Positions 9,066 to 17,453 of a stretch of 64,000 nt of DNA are shown here, in pieces. Under the pieces are notes generated by a model that saw only the letters and a list, made by a program, of their open reading frames with translations, did no database searches and had not been told where the DNA came from. Source of the DNA: Herminiimonas sp. (GTDB lineage: Bacteria; Pseudomonadota; Gammaproteobacteria; Burkholderiales; Burkholderiaceae_D). How positions within the stretch are numbered: position 1 is the stretch's first letter; the number at the start of each line of letters is the position of its first letter. The stretch covers positions 38,676 through 102,675 of the forward strand of contig JAQGMR010000050.1 in assembly GCA_028292265.1 (NCBI GenBank), in the 5' to 3' direction. A program made the translations under genes and the position numbers.

Positions 9066-9380
9066 TCAGGGCGCGCTACCGCGCCTTGCGTTCCCCACAC
9101 CTTCCACGCCTTCCACACCCCCAGGGCCGCCCGCTTCACCCTCCACCGGACCGCGCTCGACATCGACGCCTTCTACCGTCTTTTCTACGCCGCGCTGCTC
9201 CCGTGCGTCGGTATCCTTCTGCCCTTGCTGAATATCGTCGAACGCCTGCTTCATGACTTTCCGCTGGCCACTCTGTTGGCTATCGTCGGATTCATCGCGC
9301 TCATGTGGCATGCGTGGCATGGCGTCGGGTTTCACCGGCTTCCCCGTCTTGACCTGAAATGGCTTTCCGTCGGTCTTCAT
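9066..9380 (-). CDS. Small hydrophilic hypothetical protein, 104 residues
   Basis: A charged, Asp/Glu/Gln-rich protein with the segment MPHERDESDDSQQSGQRKVMKQAFDD, which resembles a small uncharacterised family common in Burkholderiales (recalled, not searched). AGAGGA lies 5 bases before the ATG on the minus strand, which supports this frame over the longer plus-strand frames here. The last 35 residues are a low-complexity Val/Glu/Gly run (GVEGVEGVGN), encoded by a CTTCCACACC-like repeat on the plus strand. No signal peptide or membrane segment is visible. Confidence 0.6.
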   Translation of the reverse strand: MKTDGKPFQVKTGKPVKPDAMPRMPHERDESDDSQQSGQRKVMKQAFDDIQQGQKDTDAREQRGVEKTVEGVDVERGPVEGEAGGPGGVEGVEGVGNARRGSAP

Positions 9381-9560
9381 GGCTTCCTCTCTGCTGTAGG
9401 GTGCACGTCCAGACTGGCGGGCATCGTGTCAAGGTTGGAGCCCACATGGCGTCAAAGATTCCGCGCGGTCTCAGGTCTCGGGTTTGATTCCCGGCAAGAA
9501 GTGCGGACGGGGCGTTAGAAGGCACAACGCTTCAACGAAGGAGCGGCCATGGCACCATCG

Positions 9561-9653
9561 GTTGGAGGTGAGGTGTGGCGAGGTGCGTTGGGTGGCGTGG
9601 AGTGGCGTTGGGTTGCGTTGCGTTGCCTTGCGCTGTGTTGCGGGCGGACCTTG
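9561..9653 (+). repeat. G/T-rich degenerate GCGTTG-type low-complexity tract
   Basis: About 90 bases whose plus strand is nearly all G and T, built from variants of GCGTTG, GGTGAGGTG and GGCGTGGAGTGG. It lies immediately after the stop of the DUF1330 gene and ends the 280-base gap that starts at 9381. No reading frame in it looks coding. The many GG/GGG runs could allow two-tier quadruplexes. Confidence 0.6.
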
Positions 9654-9659
9654 CCGCTC

Positions 9660-9965
9660 CTACTCAGCACCGTCCACAATATACAGCCGCCCCACTGAAT
9701 TGGTCTGGCGCACTGCCTTTGCCTTCGTGTACTCCACCGAGTCGTACCAGCCGCGCGCCTGCTCCATTGACGGGAATTCAATGATCACCGTACGCCAGCC
9801 GCTGTTGTGCTGGTCGTCTTCGCCTTCCTTCTGCTCCCTCGTGCCGCCACGCACCTTCCACTGGCCGCCGTACTGCGCGACGCTGGCGGTACTAAGCGGC
9901 AGGTACTCCGGATAGCCTTGCGGGTTGGTGACCTTGATTTCCGCAACCACATACGCTTTCGTCAT
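9660..9965 (-). CDS. DUF1330 family protein
   Basis: A 101-residue protein of the dimeric alpha-beta-barrel DUF1330 family. It shows the family's opening (KAYVVAEIKVTNPQGYPEYL) and closing pattern (VIIEFPSMEQARGWYDSVEY, then LYIVDGAE). The function of the family is unknown; members often sit beside oxidoreductases. It starts 13 bases after the stop of the nitronate monooxygenase gene with AAGGAGGA in between, so the two are cotranscribed and translationally close. Confidence 0.88.
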   Translation of the reverse strand: MTKAYVVAEIKVTNPQGYPEYLPLSTASVAQYGGQWKVRGGTREQKEGEDDQHNSGWRTVIIEFPSMEQARGWYDSVEYTKAKAVRQTNSVGRLYIVDGAE

Positions 9966-9977
9966 GAACGGTCCTCC

Positions 9978-10937
9978 TTAAAGAGCCAGCCGCGCGCGCG
10001 CGGCCATGTATTCGTCTTCCAGGCGCTGCACCATGGCTTCTACCGGCAGCACCTCGTCCATCAGGCCCACGCCCTGCCCTGCGCCCCAAATATCGCGCCA
10101 CGCCTTCGCCTTGGCGCCGCCTGAGCCGAAATTCATGCTGCTCTTGTCGGCGCTGGGCAGGCTGTCGGGATCGAGGCCGGCGTTGATGATGGATTTCTTC
10201 AGGTAGTTGCCATGCACGCCGGTAAAAAGGTTGGTGTAGATAACGTCGGCGGCGCTCGATTCGAGTATCGCCTGACGGTATTCTTCCCCCACGTTCGATT
10301 CCCTGGTCGCCAGCCAGCGCGAGCCGATGTAGGCGAAATCGGCGCCCATCGCCTGTGCCGCGAGCACGGCCTCGCCGGTAGCAATGGAACCGGAAAGCGC
10401 GATCACACCCTTGAAGAATTTGCGCACCTCGCCCACCAGCGCAAAAGGCGACAGCGCGCCGGCATGGCCACCGGCTCCTGCCGCAACGAGGATCAAGCCA
10501 TCGACACCAGCTTCGAGCGCTTTTTTCGCATGGCGAATGGAGATCACGTCATGCAGCACGATGCCGCCATAGCCGTGGATTGCGTCCATCATTTCCTGCG
10601 GCGGTGCACGCAGAGAGGAAATGATGATGGGCACCTTGTGGCGCACGCAAACTTCAACATCATGCGCCAGCCGGTCATTCGACTGATGTACGATCTGATT
10701 GACGGCGATGGGGCCGACCGGTTTGCCGGGATTGGCTTCACGAAATGCCGCAAGTTCGGCCTGCATTTCGGTAAGCCAGGTATCAAGCAATTCCGCCGGA
10801 CGCGCATTCAACGCGGGAAAGGCGCCGACGATACCGGCCTTGCATTGCGCTGTCACCAGCGCCGGGCCGCTGGCGATAAACATCGGCGAGCCAATGACGG
10901 GAAGTCGCAGGTTTTGCAGCGCAATTGGTAATGCCAT
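9978..10937 (-). CDS. Nitronate monooxygenase family flavoprotein (2-nitropropane dioxygenase-like)
   Basis: FMN-dependent TIM-barrel enzyme of 319 residues, of the family that oxidises alkyl nitronates. It shows the N-terminal LPVIGSPMFIASGPALV loop, the conserved GAGGHAG motif that carries the catalytic-type His, and the FMN phosphate region (ALSGSIATGEAV, then GADFAYIGSRW). Many members have no proven nitronate substrate and some act as enoyl reductases. It is first in a two-gene operon with DUF1330 and is divergent from the SDR gene at 11101. A second paralogue is at 59144-60214. Confidence 0.87.
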   Translation of the reverse strand: MALPIALQNLRLPVIGSPMFIASGPALVTAQCKAGIVGAFPALNARPAELLDTWLTEMQAELAAFREANPGKPVGPIAVNQIVHQSNDRLAHDVEVCVRHKVPIIISSLRAPPQEMMDAIHGYGGIVLHDVISIRHAKKALEAGVDGLILVAAGAGGHAGALSPFALVGEVRKFFKGVIALSGSIATGEAVLAAQAMGADFAYIGSRWLATRESNVGEEYRQAILESSAADVIYTNLFTGVHGNYLKKSIINAGLDPDSLPSADKSSMNFGSGGAKAKAWRDIWGAGQGVGLMDEVLPVEAMVQRLEDEYMAARARLAL

Positions 10938-11100
10938 GAATGCCTCGCAAGGAGTAATGTGGGGTTGATCTGCCCTGCCCGTCTGGCGGGATGGAACGCC
11001 AGATTATAGGTCACAAAAAGTACGATCGTGCCAAACACCACACCGGACTGATTCTTCTCAATCCGACTCGCAACCTGAATCGGCCAAACCAGGAGCCGCC

Positions 11101-12003
11101 ATGTTCCAACCAGGACTAATGCAAGGCAAGCGCATACTCGTAACCGGTGGAGGCACCGGCCTCGGCCGCGCCATGTCGGAAAAATTTCTTTCGCTTGGCG
11201 CGGAGATTTACATCTGCGGGCGGCGAAAGCAGGTCTGTGACGAGACTGCGGCGGAACTCATGGGCCGACACGGCGGCAGCGTCAAGACTTTCGGCCTGGA
11301 CATTCGCGATGCCGCTGGCGTTGACGACATGGTTGAGCGCATCTTCGCCGAGGGTCCCTTGACGGGGCTCGTCAACAACGCAGCCGGTAATTTCATATCG
11401 CCGACCGCGGCGCTCTCGCCGCGGGGCTTTGACGCGGTGGCCAACATCGTGATGCATGGCACCTTCTATGTGACGCATGCCGTGGGGCGGCGCTGGGTTG
11501 AGATGGCGAACAAGGGTTTGTGGAAGCCGGAAGACGGCTACCGCAGCGTGGTTTCCATCATCGTGACCTGGGTGTTGAACGGTGGGCCGTACGTAGTGCC
11601 GTCTGCAATGAGCAAGGCCGCGATCCATGCAATGACAATGTCACTGGCCACGGAATGGGCGCGCTATGGGGTGCGTCTCAACGCCATCGGCCCCGGCGAG
11701 ATCCCGACGGAGGGCATGAGCAAGCGCCTGAGCCCCGGCGAAGAACCCGGAGCGCGCTCAGCAAAGGTCAACCCCATGGGTCGTGCCGGAAAGCTGGAAG
11801 AGTTGCAGAATCTGTCCACCTTTCTCATGTCGGATGGCTGCGATTGGCTTAACGGCCAGGCCATCATGATGGATGGTGGCGGCCATCTTGCCACCGGCGG
11901 AAACTTCTATGCGCTGCGCGACTGGTCGCAGCAGCAGTGGGAGGACGCACGAAAGCAGATAGAAGGCCAGAACCAGAAAGACCGCGCGCAACGCGGCGCA
12001 TAG
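11101..12003 (+). CDS. SDR family oxidoreductase, 2,4-dienoyl-CoA reductase-like
   Basis: NADP-binding short-chain dehydrogenase of 300 residues with the TGGGTGLG cofactor motif near residue 15 and VNNAAGNF near 95. The usual Tyr of the YxxxK motif is missing: the sequence is VVPSAMSKAAIHAM, with Ser in its place. The same VPSA-x-x-K pattern occurs in mitochondrial/peroxisomal 2,4-dienoyl-CoA reductases (DECR), where other residues act, so this is family-typical rather than a defect. The predicted role is reduction of dienoyl-CoA in beta-oxidation of unsaturated acyl chains. AGGAG is 6 bases before the ATG. The divergent NMO-like gene could share its promoter region. Confidence 0.87.
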   Translation: MFQPGLMQGKRILVTGGGTGLGRAMSEKFLSLGAEIYICGRRKQVCDETAAELMGRHGGSVKTFGLDIRDAAGVDDMVERIFAEGPLTGLVNNAAGNFISPTAALSPRGFDAVANIVMHGTFYVTHAVGRRWVEMANKGLWKPEDGYRSVVSIIVTWVLNGGPYVVPSAMSKAAIHAMTMSLATEWARYGVRLNAIGPGEIPTEGMSKRLSPGEEPGARSAKVNPMGRAGKLEELQNLSTFLMSDGCDWLNGQAIMMDGGGHLATGGNFYALRDWSQQQWEDARKQIEGQNQKDRAQRGA

Positions 12004-12024
12004 ACTGGTTTAGCTGTTCGAGGA

Positions 12025-12080
12025 CAGCCCGGCACCGTTCTATGCCTTACCCGTATGCGGGTCGGCGACGTGCCGGGCTG
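12025..12080. terminator. Nested inverted repeat between convergent genes, possible bidirectional terminator
   Basis: CAGCCCGGCAC (12025-12035) pairs perfectly with GTGCCGGGCTG (12070-12080), an 11-bp stem. It encloses a second stem, ACCCG (12049-12053) with CGGGT (12058-12062) around a TATG loop. It lies between the ends of the SDR gene (12003) and the minus-strand gene (12112). Neither side has a clear T-run, so termination is inferred from position and stem strength only. Confidence 0.5.
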
Positions 12081-12111
12081 AGAAAACCCCGAATCGCAAC
12101 GGGCTTTCAGC

Positions 12112-12420
12112 TTACTTCATGGCGTTGGCATCAGCCTTGGCTTTCTCGTAGTTTGCCTTGGCTTCTTTTTTAGCGGCTTTTTCCTTTGCATCCGCATCCT
12201 TGTTGCAGGCGCTCTTCTCGGCGCCGCTCAGCTTCTTGCACTCGGCTTTTGCGGATTTTTCATCCGCCTTCATCTTTGCCTTTGCAGCCTTGTAATTCCC
12301 TTCTGCCTGCTCTTTTGCGGACTTGGCATCGGCCTTGGCCGGATCGGTCGCGGCGATCGAAGATGTGCTGAAGGCCAGGGCAAGAGCCATGGCTGACACT
12401 GCGGAAAGTAGTTTATGCAT
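12112..12420 (-). CDS. Exported Ala/Lys-rich hypothetical protein
   Basis: A 102-residue protein with a clear signal peptide (HKLLSAVSAMALALAFSTSSIAA) and a mature part made almost only of Ala, Lys, Asp and Glu, predicted to be helical. It has two cysteines in AECKKLSGAEKSACNKD. The start at 12420 is chosen over the longer frame because AAGGAG lies 8 bases upstream and the signal peptide begins there. The function is unknown; similar Burkholderiales proteins are annotated only as periplasmic or hypothetical. Confidence 0.8.
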   Translation of the reverse strand: MHKLLSAVSAMALALAFSTSSIAATDPAKADAKSAKEQAEGNYKAAKAKMKADEKSAKAECKKLSGAEKSACNKDADAKEKAAKKEAKANYEKAKADANAMK

Positions 12421-12548
12421 TGCGGGCACTCCTTGTAATGTGAAGGCTCCATGGTAGTGCCGGTTTGCACTCGGCGTTTCCGTAAAAGCATGAATCATGA
12501 TTCCGGACAATTCCACGAGTGACATGTCGCGGTCTCGGGGCAGCCGAT

Positions 12549-13622
12549 TCACGCCCCCTTTACCGCCTGGGCTTCGTTCGCCAGGGACGCCATGTCGATG
12601 ACGAAGCGGTACTTGACGTCGCTCTTCAACATGCGCTCGAATGCGGTGTTGATTTCCTGGATCGGTATCATTTCAATGTCGGAAACAATGCCATGCTGCC
12701 CGCAGAAATCGAGCATTTCCTGCGTCTCGCGGATGCCACCGATCAGGGAGCCGGCGAGTCGCCGACGTTTCATGATGAAGTTGAAGACCTGAGGCGAAGG
12801 GTGCGGGGTTGCGGGCGCCCCAACCAGTGTCATTGTGCCGTCCCGCTTGAGAAGCACCATGAATGCATCGAGGTCGTGCGGCGCCGCAACCGTATTGAGG
12901 ATGAAGTCGAATGAATTCTGGTGCGCTGCCATCTGGTCCGCGTCTTTAGACAGAACGACTTCGTCGGCGCCCAGGCGGCGCGCATCTTCCGTCTTGTTGC
13001 TGGACGTGGTGAACAGCACGACGTGGGCGCCCATCGCGTGCGCCAGCTTGACGCCCATGTGCCCAAGTCCGCCCAGCCCAACGATGCCAACCTTGTGTCC
13101 CTTTCCGACTTTCCACTGGCGCAGCGGTGAGAAGGTCGTGATGCCGGCGCAGAGCAGCGGCGCAGCGCCTGCAGCGGGAAGATTTTCGGGGATGCGCAGT
13201 ACGAATTTTTCGTTGACGACAATGTTGTTGGAATAGCCGCCGTAACTCATGCCGCCCGAGTGCATTTCCTCGCCGTTGTAGGTGCCGACGAATCCCACTT
13301 CGCAATATTGCTCCAGCCCTTCCTTGCAGCTCGCGCACTGCTGGCAGGAATCAACCATGCAGCCAACGCCAACCAGATCACCTTCCCGGAAACGGGTCAC
13401 CTGCTGGCCGACGCTGTGTACCCGGCCGACGATCTCGTGGCCCGGCACAACTGGATAAACCGTGTTGCCCCATTCATCTCTGGCAGTGTGAAGGTCGGAG
13501 TGGCACACGCCACAATACAGAATGTCGATGTGGACATCGTCCGGTCGTGGCTCGCGCCGCGCAAAATCGAGTTTCGCAAGCGGCTGCCGTGCGTTAACGG
13601 CGCCATAGCCAATGGATTCCAT
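12549..13622 (-). CDS. Zinc-dependent NAD(P) alcohol dehydrogenase (YahK/cinnamyl-alcohol type)
   Basis: Medium-chain dehydrogenase, 357 residues. Catalytic zinc ligands are in CGVCHSDLH and GHEIVG, and structural zinc cysteines in CMVDSCQQCASCKEGLEQYC. The Rossmann motif is GLGGLGHMGVKLA near residue 180. The fold and the opening residues (ESIGYGAVNARQPL) match the YahK/AdhC class, which reduces aldehydes with NADPH. It is a single gene transcribed away from the LysR gene end. The substrate is unknown; aldehyde detoxification or aromatic aldehyde reduction is likely. Confidence 0.92.
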   Translation of the reverse strand: MESIGYGAVNARQPLAKLDFARREPRPDDVHIDILYCGVCHSDLHTARDEWGNTVYPVVPGHEIVGRVHSVGQQVTRFREGDLVGVGCMVDSCQQCASCKEGLEQYCEVGFVGTYNGEEMHSGGMSYGGYSNNIVVNEKFVLRIPENLPAAGAAPLLCAGITTFSPLRQWKVGKGHKVGIVGLGGLGHMGVKLAHAMGAHVVLFTTSSNKTEDARRLGADEVVLSKDADQMAAHQNSFDFILNTVAAPHDLDAFMVLLKRDGTMTLVGAPATPHPSPQVFNFIMKRRRLAGSLIGGIRETQEMLDFCGQHGIVSDIEMIPIQEINTAFERMLKSDVKYRFVIDMASLANEAQAVKGA

Positions 13623-13779
13623 GATTTTTCCTTTTCCAGCGGGGCAGTCGTGAAAGGTTGCGACTCGCTACCGCAGAGAAGGTTCAGATACTGAAGTCGA
13701 TGTAGTCCGACTGACTTAAGCGACATCGCATGGCACTGATGTTGGTCGGCAAGTCGCCATGCGAACTTGGCGATCCAGG

Positions 13780-14745
13780 CTAGCGGGAAGGCGGGTCCTG
13801 CACTGCCGCGTACGCGAGACTGGCATCGGTCGATTCGGACCACGCAAGGATCGACTGCTCCGTGTCGCGTCCCTCCTGCGAAAGCCAACTGTAGAACCCC
13901 CGCAACACCGGATCGGCCGCGCGCTCAGGCGGGAAGTTGGCGTAGTAATTGCGCCGCTTGGCGCCCAGCAAACCGAAGGGCGCGCAGAGGCGGCCAGCCA
14001 CGATATCGTCGATGGCGAGGAACAGCGGAACCAGAACAATACCTAATCCTTCCAGAGCGGCCTGCAGAGAAAAATACATCTGCTCGAACTTGAGGGTAGC
14101 GGCGGGCGTGACGGTTTCCATGCCTACCGCAGTCATCCATTCCGACCATGCATAGGGTTCGGTGCCATAGCTGATGAGCGTCTGGCTTTCCAGCTGCTCC
14201 GGCCGCAAATGTCGCTGACCCTTCAACAAATCGACGTGGCAAACCGGAGCAATGGTCTCGGTCATGAAGGCAAGTGAATGGCAACCGTCGATCGGTGAAT
14301 GTGCGCCGCGGATGGCAACGTCGTAGCCGTGTTCCTGGAAATTGACGGCGGCCAGCGACGTAGTAAGCCGGATCTCGACGTTGGGATGCTTGCGCTGGTA
14401 GCTCGCCATGCGCCCAATTAACCAACGCATGGTGAAGGTTGGCGGTGCGTTGATGTGCAAGCCGGACGGTCGCGCCTGGTCCTTGATATGCATGGAGGCA
14501 ACCGCGAGGCGGTCGAGCACGGCGGTTACCTCGACCAGATACGTGCGGCCCGCATCGGTAAGCGTTAGCTGCGAAGCAGCGCGCCGGAACAACTCCTTGC
14601 CGAACCATTCCTCCAGCAACGCCACCTGCCGACTGACCGCGCCATGCGTCACATGCAACTCTTCTGCAGCCTTGGTAAAGCTGACGTGGCGCGCCGCTGC
14701 CTCAAAGGCGCGCACTGCATTCAAAGGGGGTAGTTTTCGGCTCAT
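13780..14745 (-). CDS. LysR family transcriptional regulator, GcvA-like
   Basis: Regulator of 321 residues. The N-terminal winged helix (PPLNAVRAFEAAARHVSFTKAAEELHVTHGAVSRQ) has the GcvA/AmpR-type opening, followed by a type 2 periplasmic-binding effector domain (residues about 95-300, with PSGLHINAPPTF and YGTEPYAWSEW). It is the last minus-strand gene of the catabolic cluster, 122 bases after the Bug receptor, so it is a reasonable candidate to control that operon. The effector would then be the pathway substrate or an intermediate (inference). Confidence 0.9.
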   Translation of the reverse strand: MSRKLPPLNAVRAFEAAARHVSFTKAAEELHVTHGAVSRQVALLEEWFGKELFRRAASQLTLTDAGRTYLVEVTAVLDRLAVASMHIKDQARPSGLHINAPPTFTMRWLIGRMASYQRKHPNVEIRLTTSLAAVNFQEHGYDVAIRGAHSPIDGCHSLAFMTETIAPVCHVDLLKGQRHLRPEQLESQTLISYGTEPYAWSEWMTAVGMETVTPAATLKFEQMYFSLQAALEGLGIVLVPLFLAIDDIVAGRLCAPFGLLGAKRRNYYANFPPERAADPVLRGFYSWLSQEGRDTEQSILAWSESTDASLAYAAVQDPPSR

Positions 14746-14867
14746 CCTGGTTCAATCCGTGTACGCGCATGCTTGTCGCATGACACGACCTGATTTTACA
14801 GGACGCACTGTTGCAGAAGGAGATGAGGCAGGCTGTCGCCGATGTGGCGAGAGCCTGCCTGGATGGC

Positions 14868-15848
14868 TCAGTCTGGCGTCACGCCGCTGCGCTTGACCAC
14901 CTCCCCCCACTTCTTGTACTCGGTACGAATGTAGGCGTCCGCCTGTTCGGGGCTGTCCGAGAGTCGCGGCAGGCAGCCGAAGCCGACCATCTTCTTTGCC
15001 AGCACCGGGTCGCCCACAATTTTGTGGACCGCGTCAAAGGTTGATTGCACGATGGGCTTTGGTGTACCGGCCGGGTAAATAAACATCAACCACGTGGCGG
15101 CCGTCAGGTCAGGATAGCCTTGCTCGGCCATGGTCGCCACGTTGAGCGGGGCGTCCATGCGCTTTGGCGTGCCGGCACCCAGCAGGCGCAATTTGCCGGA
15201 CTGGACGAAGCCCTGGACCGAGGTCGCGGTTTCGAGCGCCATGGAGCAGTTTCCGGCCATGACGTCGGTCAGGTCGGCGGAACTGCCCTTGTAGGGAATA
15301 TGCCGGATCTTGATGCCCGCGCTGCGCTTGAATTCTTCCATCGCCAGATGCGACACGGTGCCGTTGCCCGAAGAGGCATTGGTCAGCTCATCGGGGTGCG
15401 CCTTGGCGTAAGCCACCATTTCCTTTACGGTCTTGAATGGCATGGACGGGTTGCAGACGAGCATGAACGGCAGGTCACCCACCAAGCCGGCTGACGCGAA
15501 ATCCTTCGTCGAATCATAGGGCGCCTCGCGAATCACAAACGGCGTCGTTGCGACGGCCGACATGTGCGTGAGCATCATCACGCTTCCGTCCTTGGGTGCC
15601 TTCGCGAGCAGGCCCATTGCCAGACTGCCGCCAGCGCCCGGCTTGTTCTCAACGATATGGTTTACACCGGTTGAAGCGGTCAGCTTTTCGGCGATGAGGC
15701 GCGCCACGGTATCGGTCGCCTGGCCGGCCGGAAAGCCGACCAGGATCTTGACGTACTTGCTCTGCGCGGTAGCCAGCATTGGGCCGGTAAGTGCCAGCGA
15801 TCCACCTGCCAGCAACAGGGCGCGACGCTTGAGGTCGATTGTTTTCAC
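14868..15848 (-). CDS. Bug family tripartite tricarboxylate transporter substrate-binding protein (TctC-like)
   Basis: Periplasmic receptor of 326 residues. It has an N-terminal signal (LKRRALLLAGGSLALTGPMLATAQ) and the Bug signature region ILVGFPAGQATDTVARL, followed by VVENKPGAGG-like VENKPGAGGSLA. The start is GTG at 15848 with AAGGAGAC just upstream. No TctA or TctB membrane gene is nearby, which is common for this greatly expanded Burkholderiales family. Its position in the catabolic operon suggests it binds the organic acid degraded by the pathway. Confidence 0.92.
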   Translation of the reverse strand: MKTIDLKRRALLLAGGSLALTGPMLATAQSKYVKILVGFPAGQATDTVARLIAEKLTASTGVNHIVENKPGAGGSLAMGLLAKAPKDGSVMMLTHMSAVATTPFVIREAPYDSTKDFASAGLVGDLPFMLVCNPSMPFKTVKEMVAYAKAHPDELTNASSGNGTVSHLAMEEFKRSAGIKIRHIPYKGSSADLTDVMAGNCSMALETATSVQGFVQSGKLRLLGAGTPKRMDAPLNVATMAEQGYPDLTAATWLMFIYPAGTPKPIVQSTFDAVHKIVGDPVLAKKMVGFGCLPRLSDSPEQADAYIRTEYKKWGEVVKRSGVTPD

Positions 15849-15887
15849 GGTGTCTCCTTTTGTGATTAGGTTTTTAACAGAATACAG

Positions 15888-16622
15888 TTAGCGAATCAGA
15901 TTCGCAGCGGCGATTGCAATCGCCGCGCCAAGGACGGCGGCCACGCTCATCCACCATGCGGGCACGAGGTAGACGCCGGATGCGGCACCAGCCACAGGCG
16001 CCGCAGCAGGTCGCGAAGCAGACGTCGTGGGCATCGCTCTTCCTGGAACGGCATGCGTCGGGTTAGCCAGCGAGGCTTGCCCTTTTTCAGATTGCGCCGA
16101 TTCACCAGGTACAGCACCGGCTTCTGCTGCCGTCTGGATTTGCGATTGCGCCAGCGCCGGCTCGGCCACAGGAGCCTCTTCCACGGGGCTGAACCGTTTG
16201 TTGAAGGCTGCGAAGAAATCATCCGACATCTTGCGTGCCACATTGTCGATCAACCGCGAGCCGACTTGCGCGAGCTTTCCGCCGACTTGCGCATTTGCCG
16301 TGTAGCTGAGTTCGGTGCCTTCAGCTGACTCGACGAGATTCACTGTCGAGGTACCCTTGCCGAACCCGATGGCGCCGCCCTGCCCTTCAAATACCATTAC
16401 GCACGAAGCTGGTGGATTGGCTTCCGTCAGCCGAAGCGTTCCCTTAAAGCGGGCGCGCAGCGGGCCGATTGCGGCCGCTATAAGCACCCGGAATTCCTCC
16501 GGGCTGACGCGCTCGACCGATTCGCAGCCCGGCAAGCATTTCTGCAGTACCTCCGGGTCATTCAGTGCGTCCCACACCACGGTCCGTTTCGCCGGGATTG
16601 TTTGTGTGCCTTTAATTTCCAT
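15888..16622 (-). CDS. CoxG-like SRPBCC family protein with C-terminal membrane anchor
   Basis: A 244-residue protein whose first 150 residues match CO dehydrogenase subunit G/CoxG (IKGTQTIPAKRTVVWDALNDPEVL, then CLPGCESVE and SYTANAQVGGKLAQVGSRL). It then has a Pro/Ala/Glu-rich linker and ends in one hydrophobic segment (WWMSVAAVLGAAIAIAAANLI). CoxG recruits CO dehydrogenase to the membrane in Afipia; the anchor here suggests the same for the molybdenum hydroxylase encoded upstream. It lies 18 bases after the hydrolase gene in the same operon. Confidence 0.88.
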   Translation of the reverse strand: MEIKGTQTIPAKRTVVWDALNDPEVLQKCLPGCESVERVSPEEFRVLIAAAIGPLRARFKGTLRLTEANPPASCVMVFEGQGGAIGFGKGTSTVNLVESAEGTELSYTANAQVGGKLAQVGSRLIDNVARKMSDDFFAAFNKRFSPVEEAPVAEPALAQSQIQTAAEAGAVPGESAQSEKGQASLANPTHAVPGRAMPTTSASRPAAAPVAGAASGVYLVPAWWMSVAAVLGAAIAIAAANLIR

Positions 16623-16640
16623 GTTGCTCTCTGTGTCCGC

Positions 16641-17453
16641 TCAGCGCGGCGCAAACTTCGCGAAGTGACGCAAAAGCGCCGCGTCGAAAGCATCCGGCTG
16701 GTCGATGTTGGGAAGGTGGCCTGCACCCGGGATGATTTCAAGTTGCGCGCCCGGTATGCGAGTTTGAAGGTGTGCCATCGCGTCTGGCAGCGGCTGGTCA
16801 TTCGCGCCGACGATAAGGGTAACGGGCGTGCGGATTTTCTCCACGTCGCCGAGATAATCCAGACCCTGAATGGCGCGTGCGCAACCAATGAAACCAGCAC
16901 TCGACGTATTTGAAATCATGTTGCGAAATTGGTCTGCAATGTCGGGATGCGCGGCGAGAAACGCAGCGCCAAACCAGCGCGACGCGGTCGACTCTGCAAG
17001 GCCCACGCAGCCGTCTTTTGCGGCGGCGATGCGCTCATCCCACAACGCCGCAAATGGCGCCGGCGCGTCAGCGCGCGCGTCGCACAGGACGAGGCTAAGC
17101 AGGCGTTCGCCATGGTTGATTCCGAGACCAAATCCGACCATGCCGCCAAGCGACAGTCCGATGTAATGCGCCTTGTCGATGCCCAGCCCGTCCATGACGG
17201 CGACGACGTCGTCGGCAAGCTGGTCCATGGTGTACGGTGCCGGCGCGGCGGCCGACTCGCCATGGCCGCGGGTGTCGATGGCAACCACATAAAAACCCGC
17301 CTTGGCAAGCAATGCGGCCTGGCGCTCCCACATCGCGCTGGAGGCAAGGATTGAATGCGACATCAGGACGGCTGGCGCCCCCTCGCTTCCCATGACATGC
17401 GCGGCAAGCTTGCCCGCCGAGCCGGGTACGAGTCTGGTGGTGGCGTTATTCAT
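16641..17453 (-). CDS. Alpha/beta hydrolase, 3-oxoadipate enol-lactonase-like
   Basis: A 270-residue alpha/beta hydrolase. The nucleophile elbow is GLSLGGM near residue 100, the oxyanion-side motif is MSHSILASSAMW, and the late acid and His are in the LIVGANDQPLP and GAGHLPNIDQP segments. The PcaD-like layout suits hydrolysis of a lactone or an amide after ring cleavage; related enzymes include N-formylmaleamate deformylases. Its ATG overlaps the NIPSNAP stop by four bases (ATGA), so the two are translationally coupled. Confidence 0.88.
   Translation of the reverse strand: MNNATTRLVPGSAGKLAAHVMGSEGAPAVLMSHSILASSAMWERQAALLAKAGFYVVAIDTRGHGESAAAPAPYTMDQLADDVVAVMDGLGIDKAHYIGLSLGGMVGFGLGINHGERLLSLVLCDARADAPAPFAALWDERIAAAKDGCVGLAESTASRWFGAAFLAAHPDIADQFRNMISNTSSAGFIGCARAIQGLDYLGDVEKIRTPVTLIVGANDQPLPDAMAHLQTRIPGAQLEIIPGAGHLPNIDQPDAFDAALLRHFAKFAPR

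Noticed and set aside
9476..9505. tRNA-like T-arm (CGGG-TTTGATT-CCCG)
   Set aside because: The loop has T where C56 is nearly invariant, and no matching acceptor stem, D-arm or anticodon arm was found upstream.
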